Positions 33,292-44,568 of a DNA stretch of 64,000 nucleotides are shown piece by piece (position 1 is the stretch's first letter; each line of letters starts with the position of its first letter). Under the pieces are notes generated by a model, which was not told where the DNA came from, ran no database searches, and saw only the letters and a list, made by a program, of their open reading frames with translations. Origin of the DNA: Diphasiastrum complanatum (Eukaryota; Streptophyta; Lycopodiopsida; Lycopodiales; Lycopodiaceae); assembly GCA_029204225.1 (NCBI GenBank), contig CM055112.1, forward strand, positions 31,291,996-31,355,995. The letters run 5' to 3'. Position numbers and translations under genes: made by a program.

Positions 33292-33575
33292 GTTTCTAAT
33301 TTATCTTAGGATTTAGGTTAAGGGGTTTGGGTTTAGGGTTTATAGTTTGAGTGTATGGTTTACGGTAACGAGCTTGGAATTTACGGTAAGGAATTTGGGG
33401 ATTAGGATAAGAAGTTTAAAGTTTAGGTTTTAGGATAAGGAGTCTAGAGATCTAGGATAAGGGATCTTAAAAAAGTGAATAAGGGTAAGGGGCTTGGGAT
33501 TTAGAGTAAGTAGTTGGGGGTTTATCATTTAGGGTAAGTTGTGGGGTTTAGGGATTAGGAAAAGGGGTTTAAGGT
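33292..33575 (+). repeat. Degenerate telomere-like repeat tract
   Basis: Many variants of TTTAGGG (gtttagggttta, ggatttaggttaaggggtttggg) and the derived word aggataagg fill about 280 nt. It is a decayed interstitial array related in style to 49615-50240. No perfect long array remains. Confidence 0.65.
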
Positions 33576-33810
33576 TATATTCATTTGTTGTGCTTAATTA
33601 TCTATCTTTATGGGGTTTCATTTGTTCTTATCATATCAAAGCATTTTATTAGAAGTGTATGATTCACTAAGCTTGTAAGTAGAAAATTACCTATGCATGC
33701 CAAGTTCTAGAGTTCTTAGTCTAGAATTACTAGTTTCTCAAATTGTTTTGTGCCTATATACATGAAGCCAACTCATAGCTCGTTGCCCCCCTTCACTCCA
33801 TGAACAACAT
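33576..33810. other. Spacer before right inverted-repeat arm
   Basis: No recognised feature apart from the last codons of the minus-strand frame 33968-33738, which here is non-homologous to the left arm. Confidence 0.35.
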
Positions 33811-33968
33811 TCAAAATCATACTTGTACATTTTGCCTTTTGACTTCAAATGATAGCCACACATAAAGGGCCGACTCTTGTCTTGATAACCAGCATCTCTC
33901 ACAACTGGTTCTGAATCAGCTTCATATTTTAGGCTTGTATCTCCTTTGCCTCCCATCTCCATCTCCAT
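33738..33968 (-). other. Unidentified open frame at inner end of right arm
   Basis: Counterpart of 22243-22437: SLKYEADSEPVVRDAGYQ then MCGYHLKSKGKMYKYDFE, diverging after the arm border into CCSWSEGG. It starts about 640 nt from the expansin ATG on the opposite strand. No family recognised. Confidence 0.3.
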
Positions 33969-34450
33969 CCCCTTTTACTGTATTCATCTGCAATGCTTAT
34001 TGTTGTTTAACTTTCATTTTGACTCTACTGCATCCCCATGATAATGGAACTTTAAAATTTCCACTTGACCTGCGGGGCATAGACTCCACCAAATGAGCAT
34101 AACATTTTTGTATTTGAGCGCGAAACAAAAAACAAAACCAAAAAATCAATATTATAGTTGATGCAATTTTTGAATTATTTATTTGGCGCCATTTCAATCG
34201 TCGCATGTCCGGATAATCAGTATGAGCCCTAAATTTTTGAAAATTAAAAAAGTGGTCCTCTTCTCTTGTTCCCATTCACTACGGCTTTCACCATTTTCGT
34301 GCAATATTATCGTCATCCTCCTCCAGCTACTCTCAAGAGCACCGGCCCTAGATTGCCGATATACCTACTGCGCAAACAGCAGGACACATCTGCGTGCAAA
34401 GACGGTGATTGTGGTTGGCCTTGGGCGCTCGCAAGCATCATTGCTATAAG

Positions 34451-34601
34451 GTAAGCGTACTATCAGTGAGGAATGTAAGAGGTTTCACGGCATTTCATTA
34501 CCATCCCTGATGCATTTCTTATTCGGTTTATTTAGAACTTAACCTTCGATATAGGTGACGCAGTTCTGTGGCAGTGTCCCTGTGTATCTTTTTGTGACAG
34601 G
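34451..34601 (+). other. Possible 5'-UTR intron of the expansin gene
   Basis: ctataag|gtaagcg (34451) is a strong donor, and tgtatctttttgtgacag|gacaatgg (34601) a good acceptor three bases before the start codon. Both sites are preserved in the other arm's structure. If used, the mRNA leader would come from the region ending at 34450. This is inferred from splice consensus only. Confidence 0.4.
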
Positions 34602-34604
34602 ACA

Positions 34605-35923
34605 ATGGATCGTTTCATGGCACTGTCAGCTTCATTGGCGACGATGTTAATTCTAAGCTATTGCCAGGATTCGCAAGCACGATATTCATCTGAACCGTCT
34701 TGGAGGGACTGGAATGAGGCACATGCTACCTTCTATGGAGGCAGCGACGCAGCTGGCACAATGGGTAAGTCACTCGCTTTACATCTGCAAGTAGAGCATA
34801 CATTGTATAACAGCTACAGTACTTTGAACATTAAATTGGTTAATGACACTCTGTCAGTAATACTTCCTCTTGCTGTGATTAGATGGTGCATGCGGATATG
34901 GCAACCTCTACAGCCAGGGTTATGGTACAAATACAGCAGCACTCAGCACCGTACTGTTCAACAACGGCGCAGCTTGTGGAGGATGCTACGAAATCAAGTG
35001 TTGGAACGATACCCAGTGGTGCAACCCTGGAAATCCATCTGTGTTTGTTACTGCTACAAACTTATGCCCTCCAAACGACTTACTTCCGAATGACGATGGA
35101 GGTTGGTGCAACCTTCCCAGAGAGCACTTTGATATGTCACAGCCGGCGTTCTCTCAAATCGCTTTTTGGCGTGCAGGCATTGTCCCTGTTCTCTATCGAA
35201 GGTAGCAGCTTATAGACATTGGTCGGTCTAGCATATCTGGATATACAGTGCGAGCTTCCAAATGTTGCATATTTCATTTGACTTTACTGACGTTTGTCAT
35301 AAGCTATTACTATGATTCCAGTCAAGCTACAAATAAATTACCGCTCAACAATTATCGTAACCTACATTTTGCACTTGGGTGGTCTGTTAGACCTTGAACT
35401 AAATTTTATTTGCTTTCAATAATTGAGAACTGATGCTAGTACATGTCAGCATTGGGTATGACTGGGATACATCCATTCAAAGAAATGACGATATTGCACT
35501 TCTTATACTCCTGTAAGATATTCGTTAAAGGCGACACTTCTACAGGGTAGTATTTTAAAATTTTAGCACGGACCTTTTGACATGAAAAGACTGAAATATG
35601 TGACTGATGCCTGCAGAGTGCCATGCCACAAACAAGGAGGTATGCGTTTCACCATCAACGGCAACCCCTGGTTTAATCTCGTGTTGGTCAGTAATGTGGG
35701 CGGCGTGGGGGACGTATCTGCTGTTTCAGTTAAAGGCTGCGAAACGGGTTGGATTAGCATGAAGCGGAACTGGGGACAAAATTGGGAATGTGACACTGTG
35801 CTCGTAGGTCAAAGTTTATCCTTTCAAGTCACGACAGCCGATGGAAGGAAAATAACCTCTTACGATGCTGCCCCTTTAAATTGGCAGTTTGGTCAAACCT
35901 TCAGTGGACAACAGTTTTATTAA
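34605..35923 (+). CDS. Alpha-expansin (three exons, intact)
   Basis: Exons 34605-34764, 34883-35201 and 35617-35923 join to 261 codons plus stop, the usual alpha-expansin length. Introns of 118 and 415 nt are GT-AG. Residues 1-25 form a signal peptide (hydrophobic [14 protein letters not shown]). Domain 1 (six-stranded double-psi barrel, GH45-like but nonlytic): [39 protein letters not shown], the alpha-type insert with GWCN, and the HFD motif ([11 protein letters not shown]). Domain 2 (CBM63-like): [52 protein letters not shown], ending [11 protein letters not shown]. Expansins act in the wall, loosening cellulose-xyloglucan contacts at acid pH during growth. One oddity: junction residue is D (GTMDGACGYG) instead of the usual G. 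The start is the first ATG after a good acceptor and gives the signal peptide. Expression cannot be judged. Confidence 0.93.
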
Positions 35924-36698
35924 GGAATGGCATATTTCTCATCACAAAGAAACTCTCACAGATGATTTTCGTCACTTACTGGTAGAACATTGACTTTTTT
36001 GATGCGTCTCTATTTTTTATAAAACGTAAATGTAAAACGGTCTTGCAGTCTGGAGCAGCCCATTGAATTATTCTCGAAATGCAGAAATTGCAAAACTTAA
36101 TTGAGTCTATGACTCGTGACCGTTGCAATGAAGCATATTGTTTGCATCGTGGATATCCAGCATCGCGTCAACCTTATTTTCCAGTTTACTAATTGAAAAA
36201 TAGATGATTTCTGCTGGGTTATGTATCCTGATGATGTATGGATTAGAGTAATAGAGCTATCAAATAGAAGTTTTTCGGGCTCGTGAGAAGCTATCATATG
36301 TCTCATTGGAATCATGTATACGGGAATGAGTCGTGGTTATGTGAACGCACATTTGCAATCATAGGTTATGTCTGATCATAGGACTATACCTTGCCAGTCT
36401 GCTTATCGTAGAATGGACAAAAATCATCATCATTTTTTATGATCCTATGCAGGAGACTTGCGGGATTTTTAGTCCCCAACAGTAGAATATCATCAAATAC
36501 TGAACTGGAAGAAGTGGATTGAACCACAATTTCTTAGGATATATAGAGTCGATTAAATGTAGTAAGTGAGGCCAAACTTATTAACATTCAAAAGAGGAAA
36601 ACAACAATATGAAATTCCTACCCGAGCATGTTCCAGAAAACAACTACTCAGAACCATCTCCAATTAAGTGAAGCTAATAAAAACCATGATGTTATCAA

Positions 36699-37047
36699 CT
36701 AATTTCTTGCTACTTTATTTATTAGCTGCACATAAAGCTTGAAATGCTGTTCGCAAACATGTGCAACATCAATGAACTCTCTTTGGAATTGACAAATCTT
36801 TCCCAAAGCAGATACCACATTGTCAGTTACCATTACATTGTCAGCATCGCAACTGACCTCATTAAGTCTTGCCAGCGCTTGTGTGTTAAAAAGAACAGTA
36901 GCGGACATGGTCATATTTTGTAGAGAAAATGCCACCAGCAGTGTTTGCCAAAGACAACCAGTGCAAGGTTGTCTTTAACTCTAACAATTGGAACAAATTT
37001 AGGGCTACCAAATTGGGCATGCACGCCAATACCGTAGACTGCTGCTA
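36699..37047 (-). pseudogene. Importin-5 (karyopherin beta-3) exon relic
   Basis: After a good acceptor (TTTCTTTTGCAG, 37048-37059) the minus strand reads VAAVYGIGVHAQFGSPKFVP, then non-matching sequence with a stop, then in another frame QALARLNEVSCDADNVMVTD and NVVSALGKICQFQREFIDVA. Both blocks match the C-terminal HEAT-repeat region of plant importin-5, a nuclear import receptor, in the right order. About 25 codons between the blocks are disrupted, so the exon is broken. It lies tail-to-tail with the expansin gene, about 0.8 kb beyond its stop. Confidence 0.75.
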
Positions 37048-37059
37048 CCTGCAAAAGAA

Positions 37060-39060
37060 ACTAATAATCAACCCCGGTCTGCAATATTGAAATAAATGTA
37101 CTTTTTAAACTATCATCCCAGATTTTTTAGAACCAATTTAAGGATATTTCAGCCAACGGTCATCGATTCCTCCGTTAATGCACTCATATCATAGATTTAA
37201 GGGACTTGCTTCACTTATGTGTTTTGAGGCAATTGTTCGTCGTTTATAGTGTCAGCATATTTGGGAAAATATGGGCCCTTCCAGCCCATAACTATGTTCC
37301 TTATTGGTGAGGTGTGGTGCTTGATGGATTGCGACTTATCTAAAAACCATTTCAAAGAAGTTCTAGCAGTAATAAAATTGCACCACAAAATACTTTTGAG
37401 TGCCAAAAATAGTTGAGGCATGGATATAGAGAAGTATGTAGGTACTTGTCTATAAATAGCATCAAACTAGTGAAGGATGGAAGTCATTGATGAAAAAACT
37501 ATATGGAGGTAATTGAGACAAAGCATCCATGCCTGCACTCTTGGATAAGATCATCTTTGGATGAACTAGATTGGCAGTTGCTCATTGCCTATCCATGGCT
37601 GAATGCAAACTATATATTGCAGTTGTGCAGCATTGAGGGTTGTACAACTGGGAAATCACAAGGATATTTATTAACAAGGATGATGAGCATATGCTACTCT
37701 TGTTCATTTGTAGGATGCCAAATGGACAGACTGGTATAGCAATTCAAAGTGTATCTAGGTTAGTTTTGCATTAAACTTTACTATACTACTTGAGATGAAA
37801 ATTTAAACCTTTTGTACAAAAGTGTGTCTGAAATGGTAAATTGCTTTTGTTATTGCTTCTGGAAGAAAATCACCTACTCATTATTCTATCAAGGGTTTTT
37901 AATTCCACTGGAAGAAAAAGTCATTACTGTGAGTCTCAAGGACTTGATGAAGAAAGAAGCTCGTTCCACTTTAGCCCATCCAGTTGGAGGAATTCATCCG
38001 ATCACCAGTCTAGCGCAACTCGATATAGAATGAATGAGAAAGCCTTTGAAGCAATTGGTGGAATTTAAAAAAACAAATCACACATCTAATGACTCATGAA
38101 ACGTAATGCACCATAATGGCCCGATGGGCTGATGGATACTATAAGAGCAATGCTCCCTAGACTTGTGAATCCTTTTTTTGTTCTCACGATTCGCCAAACA
38201 TCACATATGTACTATGATCTAGATAATGGACATATGAAAAGGGAGATTCAAAAGCATACTCTTGGAATTGTGAGTGTTTGGGCAACGACATCCATTGTCT
38301 ACCCTCATGAACACAATTTGTTTGGGGTTACTGGGGAAAAGTTGACTAAGAGCAATCAAGAAATAATGCTAGAAGGTGATTATTTCACAAGAAGTCTTTT
38401 AGTGTCAAGTCATTTGATTTATAGAAGCAAGGATTGCAACATAATTTTCAAAACTTTATTGATCCACTTACGCCAATACTTCAAAAAGAGCTTGGATGGT
38501 TTGATCGCGAGGAAAGTACAGAAACCCAAGTGACATCTTGTTTAGCTTCTGATGAGAGCTGCAGTAGGGGAACATATTACCATTATTTCGCCAATTTAAT
38601 GTTGGTAGCTACTACCATTATTACATATTTCATAATAAAATGGTGCTTGGCTACTTAACGTTGGTAGCTGCTGCCTTTATTAGAGCTTTTGTAATACAGT
38701 TGGGATTGGCTATTGTAGTCTTAGCAACTTTTTTTCCTTTTGGTAGATAGGCCATTGCTGAGGTACTTATCAATTTTTTATTTCATGATTTTTTACGAAC
38801 TCCCTTTGAGGTTACTTCTATAGATTTTGGTAGTATATTTCTACTGCTCACATCATGTCATAGACCATTGCAAGCTTGTTCAAGGCTGGAATGCAAGTGC
38901 GAATTAGGTGTATTTATGTCCTGCATCAAAGAAAAAAAAATTGGCATTGCTTTTTTCTTCCAGTCTTCTTGATGGGCAACTGTAAGCATAGCTCTAACTA
39001 TGGATGGTCATTGTGTTATAACATATTAGCATAAGTTCATTACCTACTCGTTGAGGTATT
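37060..39060. other. Unclassified region with several short open frames
   Basis: Plus-strand frames at 37503-37739, 37812-38033 and 38132-38533 (continued in another frame to 38658) have fairly ordinary protein composition (VTGEKLTKSNQEIMLEGDYF, RSLLVSSHLIYRSKDCNIIF, then PILQKELGWFDREEST). The last two pieces could be one exon with a frameshift near 38450. I recognise no family. They may be remnants of a host gene or an unrecognised transposon. A repeated word ttggtagctactaccattatta/ttggtagctgctgcctttatta lies at 38600-38680. Confidence 0.25.
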
Positions 39061-39507
39061 AAGAGATCTCCAAGAGATTTTAAAGTTGATGACTGGGTAT
39101 ATCTTCGGATTCCAGAAGATTCCAAGACGTTACATACAAGGAAGCATTATAAATTGTCTACTCGTTATTGTGGACCTTTCAGGATTGTACGTAGAATTGG
39201 TTCTTTGGCGTATGAACTCGATCTTTAAGGAAAATCAACTGCACACCTAGTATTTCATGTAAGTCATTTGAAACTAAGTTTACATAATGGTGATACAGTT
39301 GGATCGGATGAGAATTTATCCCATTTGGAAGATTTGTCGCTTAGTGTACCTTTGGAACCTGAGAAAGTGCACAGAACCAGAGATAAACAATTGAGAAATC
39401 ATTCTATCTCTGAGTGCTTAATTCGGTGGAAGGGTCGTACTGAGGATGATGATTCGTGGGAGAGAGTTGATAGCATAAAGAAGAATTTTCCGAATTTTAG
39501 TTTCTAA
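39061..39507 (+). pseudogene. Ty3/gypsy chromovirus integrase C-terminus with chromodomain
   Basis: The frame reads DFKVDDWVYLRIPEDSKTL, STRYCGPFRIVRRIGSLAYE and VFHVSHLKLSLHN, the conserved GPY/F module of gypsy integrase, then the chromodomain-like end SECLIRWKGRTEDDDSWERV. One internal stop (TAA 39226-39228) interrupts it where most relatives have Pro. The chromodomain of such elements directs insertion toward marked chromatin. The rest of pol is absent; the true stop at 39505-39507 is followed by a polypurine tract and LTR, so this is the genuine 3' end of an element. Confidence 0.85.
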
Positions 39508-39522
39508 TGATAGAAACAGTTT

Positions 39523-39535
39523 AAGGAGGGAAAAA
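39523..39535 (+). other. Polypurine tract of chromovirus
   Basis: aaggagggaaaaa directly before a TG LTR start and 16 nt after the integrase stop. Confidence 0.75.
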
Positions 39536-40091
39536 TGTTATGTCCATGACCAGTACATAGGATACAGTATACTCCTAGTCTTCGATACACGGTACTCCAG
39601 TGAAGCAAGTTGTTAGTTATGCCACATCATACTGGACGTGACCCGAAAGTAACTAATATCCTTGTGAGGCCCAGAACACACTAAGTGGACTTTAGACAAG
39701 GTATGAGACAGTGTATGCATGTGTAGAGTTATCAATAGTTGGTCCATGCATAGGACTCTATTCTAGGTGAATCTATGTATAGGGAACATAGGACTATGCC
39801 CATATGGCTATGAGCCCAGGATGCATTAGGCTCTATATAAGGGGACCAAACTGGCCCTACTCCTGATCATGGTTCTTGATTCATTGCCAGGCTCTCACTC
39901 TACATTCATGCTTCTTGTTCCTTGGCTTGGGAGTGAGGGTTCTAGAGATTGATTGGATGCTTCTACTTGGTTGGGTGGTTTCTCCACAGTGTGTTATCCA
40001 TTTGTGTTTAGGATTTGTAAGCAGGATCTAAGGAGCTTCCCTTATACTTGGTGTCTCTATGGTTCCCAAATTTATGAGATGTACATCAACA
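39536..40091 (+). mobile_element. 3' LTR of chromovirus (about 556 nt)
   Basis: Starts TGTTATGTCC after the polypurine tract and contains a good TATA box (ctctatataagggg, 39831-39844). The proposed end, catcaaca at 40091, gives TGTT...AACA termini and coincides with where minus-strand gypsy protease similarity begins. The right border is inferred. Confidence 0.6.
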
Positions 40092-40099
40092 TCTCATAC

Positions 40100-42485
40100 C
40101 CTTGGAGGTTTTTCTTCAGGTGTATTCTACTCGATCTCCAAAATATCTCTGAGTTTTGGCTCACAGTCTTTTGAATCGGACTCAGATTTGTTAGTAGTTG
40201 CTTCTTCCCACTCAGAAGAGAGTATAGGAGCTCTTTTTTATAGTGGGGTATCAGGATATCCATCCATCACTACTCTGTTTTTCCCTCTACCAAAAATTAG
40301 TAGACCAGCAGGAATATCTATAGTGCAGTCGCTCAGCCTCAACCAAGGTCTTCTTAGTAAGAGAGATTAGCTCTTGTATCTAGCCAACATTCTCATAATA
40401 TAGAAATCCACTTGTACAGTTATTTTGGCTATGGTAATAGGAATATCTTTCATTTCTCCTTCGGGTCTAACCATAGAATTGTTAGCCAGCTTCAAAGCGG
40501 TCAAGGTGGTGGGCTCTGGATGTATCCCCAATCTATTTGCCAATTCCAAACTTACTATGTTTACTGCCAATTCTGCATCAACCATGGCCCCTTAGATCAC
40601 TACGCCATCAATAGTAACATCTACTTTGGGACAGTATCTATGCAACGTGTTGTCATCCACCTTACCCACTACAGGGGGTTCCAATCTCTTCACACTCAAG
40701 TTCACCGGTCTTATCATCTGTTTTACCTTTTGGCATACTGTAGGCGACAACTGTAGTAGTTGCCACAACCCCACTTTTATTCTTAGGTTGTTCAAGGTGC
40801 AACCAAGGTCAAGGCTTCCAATCCTTGGTCTGAGATCTATGTCTCGAGCTCTCTTCACTATAGGTCTATTTCTGTAGGGTGTAATCTCAGTTTTTTCTTT
40901 TTCCCATATTACTCTTGATGGTCTCTTTGCTTCTAGTCTCTCCACTTCTCCAGGTTCTACTTCATTGTTGCTGGGTTTGGAAAGAGGTTCCAAGGTTGAG
41001 TCTACGTCTTTGGGCGGGGTTAGTGTAGTGTCCACTTTTTCTTTGGTCCATCTTTTCCAAGATGTAGTAGGTACCTCTATCTGTGGCTTACTTCTAGTTA
41101 CAACCAGAATTTCCTCTTTCGCCTCTACAGGTTTGGTTGTCTCAATTTCTATCAGGTTCACCAGGGGATACTCATCCTCCACCCTGGCTATTCCTTTGTC
41201 CTGTGGTCGTAATATCGAAGGCCTATGTAGAAAATTGACTGATCTAGGATTCTCGGTGAATCTCTCATCTTGTGATCTATGATTCACAGGCCCTGGTCTT
41301 GAATTGGGTGCTATCAAAGTTTCTCTACGGGTTCCAACACCGGTCCTCTTGGTGTCTAGTCTTCTTTCAAAATGTGCAAATGGTGTTGGGACAATTCCGA
41401 TTCAGATGGTTTCCCTGGCAAAATCTACATATAGTGCCAGTTGGTTGGTCAAAAGGCCCAACAGATTTTAAGCATCTCTTTCATGTCATCTAGACCAAAA
41501 TTAGATCCAATACTCTCATATCCTTTCTCTAGGCCATAAACTTGTGTTCTAGTATCAGGTGGCATCAACTCCAGAAGTCTGGGTGGTGGTTGTGGTTCTG
41601 GCATAACTACTAGAGGTCTTCGTTCTTGTAATTTGTTCTAAGGTTTATGTTACTCACAGCTCTAGATATGTTTGATGCATGGGTGATGGCAATCCATGGC
41701 TTCCATTAAAGTCTGAGGGCTACTCTGACGTACTACAAGTTGTATGTCATCTCTTAGGCCTCTCAAAAAGAAAGTGACTAATAGCTGGGGGGGGGGGGTA
41801 ATTGCACCATGCTATCTACATGCCATGTTAATTCAGTCAACCTACGATGATATTAACTAATTGTTTCACCTTCGCCTTGTTGAAGTGAGCTGATTGTAAA
41901 CAACAAACCGTCAGGGGTGCGACATTGAGCATACTCAAGTAGAAATAGTCTAAGAAATTCTTCAGTGGTCTCAATAGATCTCCTAGGCAAGCTATAATAC
42001 CATCTCCTGGCTGATCCAGTCAACGTCAGTGCAAAGAACATCATCTCATGGTGGGGAATGGTGATTCTGTTTATAAGACAAGTGGTCCAAAAGGCATTGA
42101 TATGGAACTCAACATCCTCATATGGAACTCCATGATACTCGGGAATTGCTCCATTGAGCTTGGGTAATTCTCCCACAATTTTAGGGACTACTCATGGTTC
42201 AGTAGGTCTTCTTGCCATCCTAATAGGTTTTACCTTAGAGGCTGCTAATGGAGGGATTTCTTTGTCAGTTATTATCTCTAAAAACACAACCAACTGCCTC
42301 TCAAATGCATCTTTCTCTATACTTTCACCTCCTAGGCTAGTCAACTCATTCTCATGTAGTATCTCATTTTCTTTTTTTTTCAATATTTGAAAAGGTGGTA
42401 TGCAACCAAGTTCTCTCAGTGTATGTTTATCTGCCCTAGGGGACAGTAGGGTATTCAGGGATGGAATATGTAGCTCTTTCCCCAA
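40100..42485 (-). pseudogene. Ty3/gypsy gag-protease relic without pol
   Basis: From 42485 leftwards: a Gag N-terminal region (ELGCIPPFQILKKKENE), the Retrotran_gag capsid domain (GELPKLNGAIPEYHGVPYED, HEMMFFALTLTGSARRWYYS, FLRLFLLEYAQ; 42176-41853), a frameshifted stretch including a proline run, a charged linker (41317-40700), then the protease (VDVTIDGVVI, GAMVDAELAVNIVSLELANR, LGIHPEPTTLTALKLANNSM) with the catalytic D-(S/T)-G changed to D-A-E. After a frame change it ends RRPWLRLSDCTIDIPAGLLI near 40270. No RT or integrase follows; the chromovirus LTR lies immediately beyond. Several frames and stops show it is dead. Confidence 0.75.
41787..41799. repeat. Poly-G run of about 12-13 nt
   Basis: agctggggggggggggtaattgc, read as a proline run on the gag strand. 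A homopolymer of this length is also a common sequencing-error site. Confidence 0.8.
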
Positions 42486-44568
42486 ACGGTTTCGTGGTAG
42501 TGACCCTATGATGGCTTATCACCTCATTGATTTTGCCATACAAGGTGTCTCAATAGAAAGTAATATTCTCTTTATTAAAAGTAGGTCATATCCAATATGT
42601 GATCAGCACATAGAGTTGTGTGATGCTAACCAGACTATAGTAATAGGGTAATTCTCTTTCCAGTCAACACTATGACATTGTCAAGTATCCTCTTGGCAGA
42701 CACACCAGATTTGTTAGGCTTTTTCCTCACCGTGGGATCAACATAGGGGAGGGAATAACTTAAAAGAGTGCAGCACTTCCAATATCGTGCTGCTACAAGG
42801 ATGGTTGTACATGTCTCAAACTCTATTCTAACTAGCAATCCCAGACACGTTTTATCAACCAAACCATACCTTCCTAGCTAATAGAGGGTTTCCAGGCCTC
42901 TAGAGATATATATGATGAAAGAGTATATGATCATGCTTATTCTCATCCGTATCTCACTTGCCTATGGAGTTCTAGAATTATTATCCAATCGTACTCTCAT
43001 CGAAGATTTCTTGCATAGTTATTTCAAGCATTAGTATTGTTAGTTGAGCCTGTAGACTGTACTGGGACTTCTGGTGGGGGTTGTGTTACTTCTATATAAC
43101 GGGTGGATAATGCGTCAATCAAGCACCAAGACCTATCAATAGTAAATTCATGGATCTCAAAGTAGCTACAATCACCACAATGTTGCAATCTGATCAAGAC
43201 ATCCCTTGGACATAAATAGTAATAGACCTCAAGAGAATAGAAATGATAACTCAAGATCCCTCTATGGATCAACTGACAAATATCACCATATGACGGTACA
43301 AAATCAACATCTATCATGTATCCTTTCAACTCACTCTGAATCAGATGGAAAAGTACAATCACTCTTAACGTGTCTTCTAGGCGTTGGGATACTAGAGTGT
43401 TAAGATCTACACCTTCATCAAGACTCTATCTTTTAGGACAGGCTCAAAATTATGATGTCCATCATTCTTCTCAGGTCCACAATGGGCAGAATACAAGGGT
43501 CAGTTGATTCTATTACCTCACCAAGTCTAACTGCACCTAAGAGAGACACAATACGTTGACGGTGCATAATCTTTAACCCAAACAACAAAGTGATGTTCAG
43601 ATGAGATGTACCGACATAAGGGATATCAGGTCCTAATGGAAGATTAGGATGAAACATCTTTGGATGATTTAATCATATGGCTCTTCTCACCTTTTGATGG
43701 ACAATCACTGTCTTTTCCACTCTCTAATGACTTAATAAACTCATCTCTCTATGACAACTGGTATATTCATTTATTAACAAAGAGAAGATTAGTTCAAGTG
43801 CGGCATACAACCCCTAAACATATCGGTTTCAAGATGTTCAATAGTGAATGACTAGGAACCGTATATTCTAATAGGGTATCCTAGTCACTGTGATCCTAAG
43901 TGAATATGCCAATAGGTTGAGATTTTAGCTCTAATATATGATTCAAACTTTGACTTCTATACTCCAATAACGATTTCGATTTAGAACTTGAAAGGACTGT
44001 TCATATAGAGTCAAAAAATCCCCCCTCATGCAACAATTCTCTCAAGATGCACTCCTAGTCTATATTATCCATTAGATAGCATCTTTATACTTAAATCAAA
44101 GAAGAATACCTCAAAAGATCAATGTTCATAATTCTTCTTACAACTTTGAGACATCATTCCAAGGCACAACCTAGTAGCATTCTCCAAGGATAGTATGAAA
44201 CAAATTGTAGTGTGGATAATACCTGGGATTTAGTCAACAGTTCCTCCTCCAATCGACCCACTAAGAAATCTGAGACCGGAGGTCCTTTTCTTTGGTAACT
44301 CCATTTCTTTTGAACGTGGTAACGATGTAGCTCAAGGCATGATGGCTGCATCAATGTATCTCTTCTCTCAACTTCTTTGAAGCGTTATGAAATAGAAGAA
44401 GTAGGCTTCCAACTCTCTGTCAGTGATGGTAATGAGTAGCTCCTTCCTCCTCTGTCGGCGATGAAATGTAGATTAAAACAGGGTGCTCACTCATTCTTTG
44501 TGAATGATGGATCAGTAGATTACTTTCAAATGATCTTCTGTGTGCAATGGAGGGCAGAGACAAATTGC
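42486..44568. other. Region without recognised genes
   Basis: Probably the 5' leader and LTR of the minus-strand gypsy element, but no LTR ends or primer-binding site could be defined. Open frames such as 43362-43024 (-) show no known family. Confidence 0.3.

Larger units (their letters stand above)
33811..37012. repeat. Right arm of inverted repeat (partner 19068-22400)
   Basis: Reverse complement of the left arm over 3.2 kb, carrying the intact expansin. Exon sequences are nearly identical between arms; the largest structural difference is the shorter expansin intron 2. Confidence 0.9.

Noticed and set aside
34183..34449. Frame reading KTVIVVGLGRSQASLL, suggesting a Rossmann-type start
   Set aside because: The stretch is short, ends at once, and lies in the presumed expansin promoter/leader; the resemblance is most likely chance.
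34605..35093. A single continuous 162-codon frame over expansin exon 1, intron 1 and exon 2
   Set aside because: After exon 1 it reads through intron 1 and then exon 2 in the wrong frame; splicing at 34765 and 34882 gives the conserved protein instead.
41787..41799. G-quadruplex or regulatory role for the poly-G run
   Set aside because: It is a single homopolymer in a dead gag frame and may be a sequencing slip.
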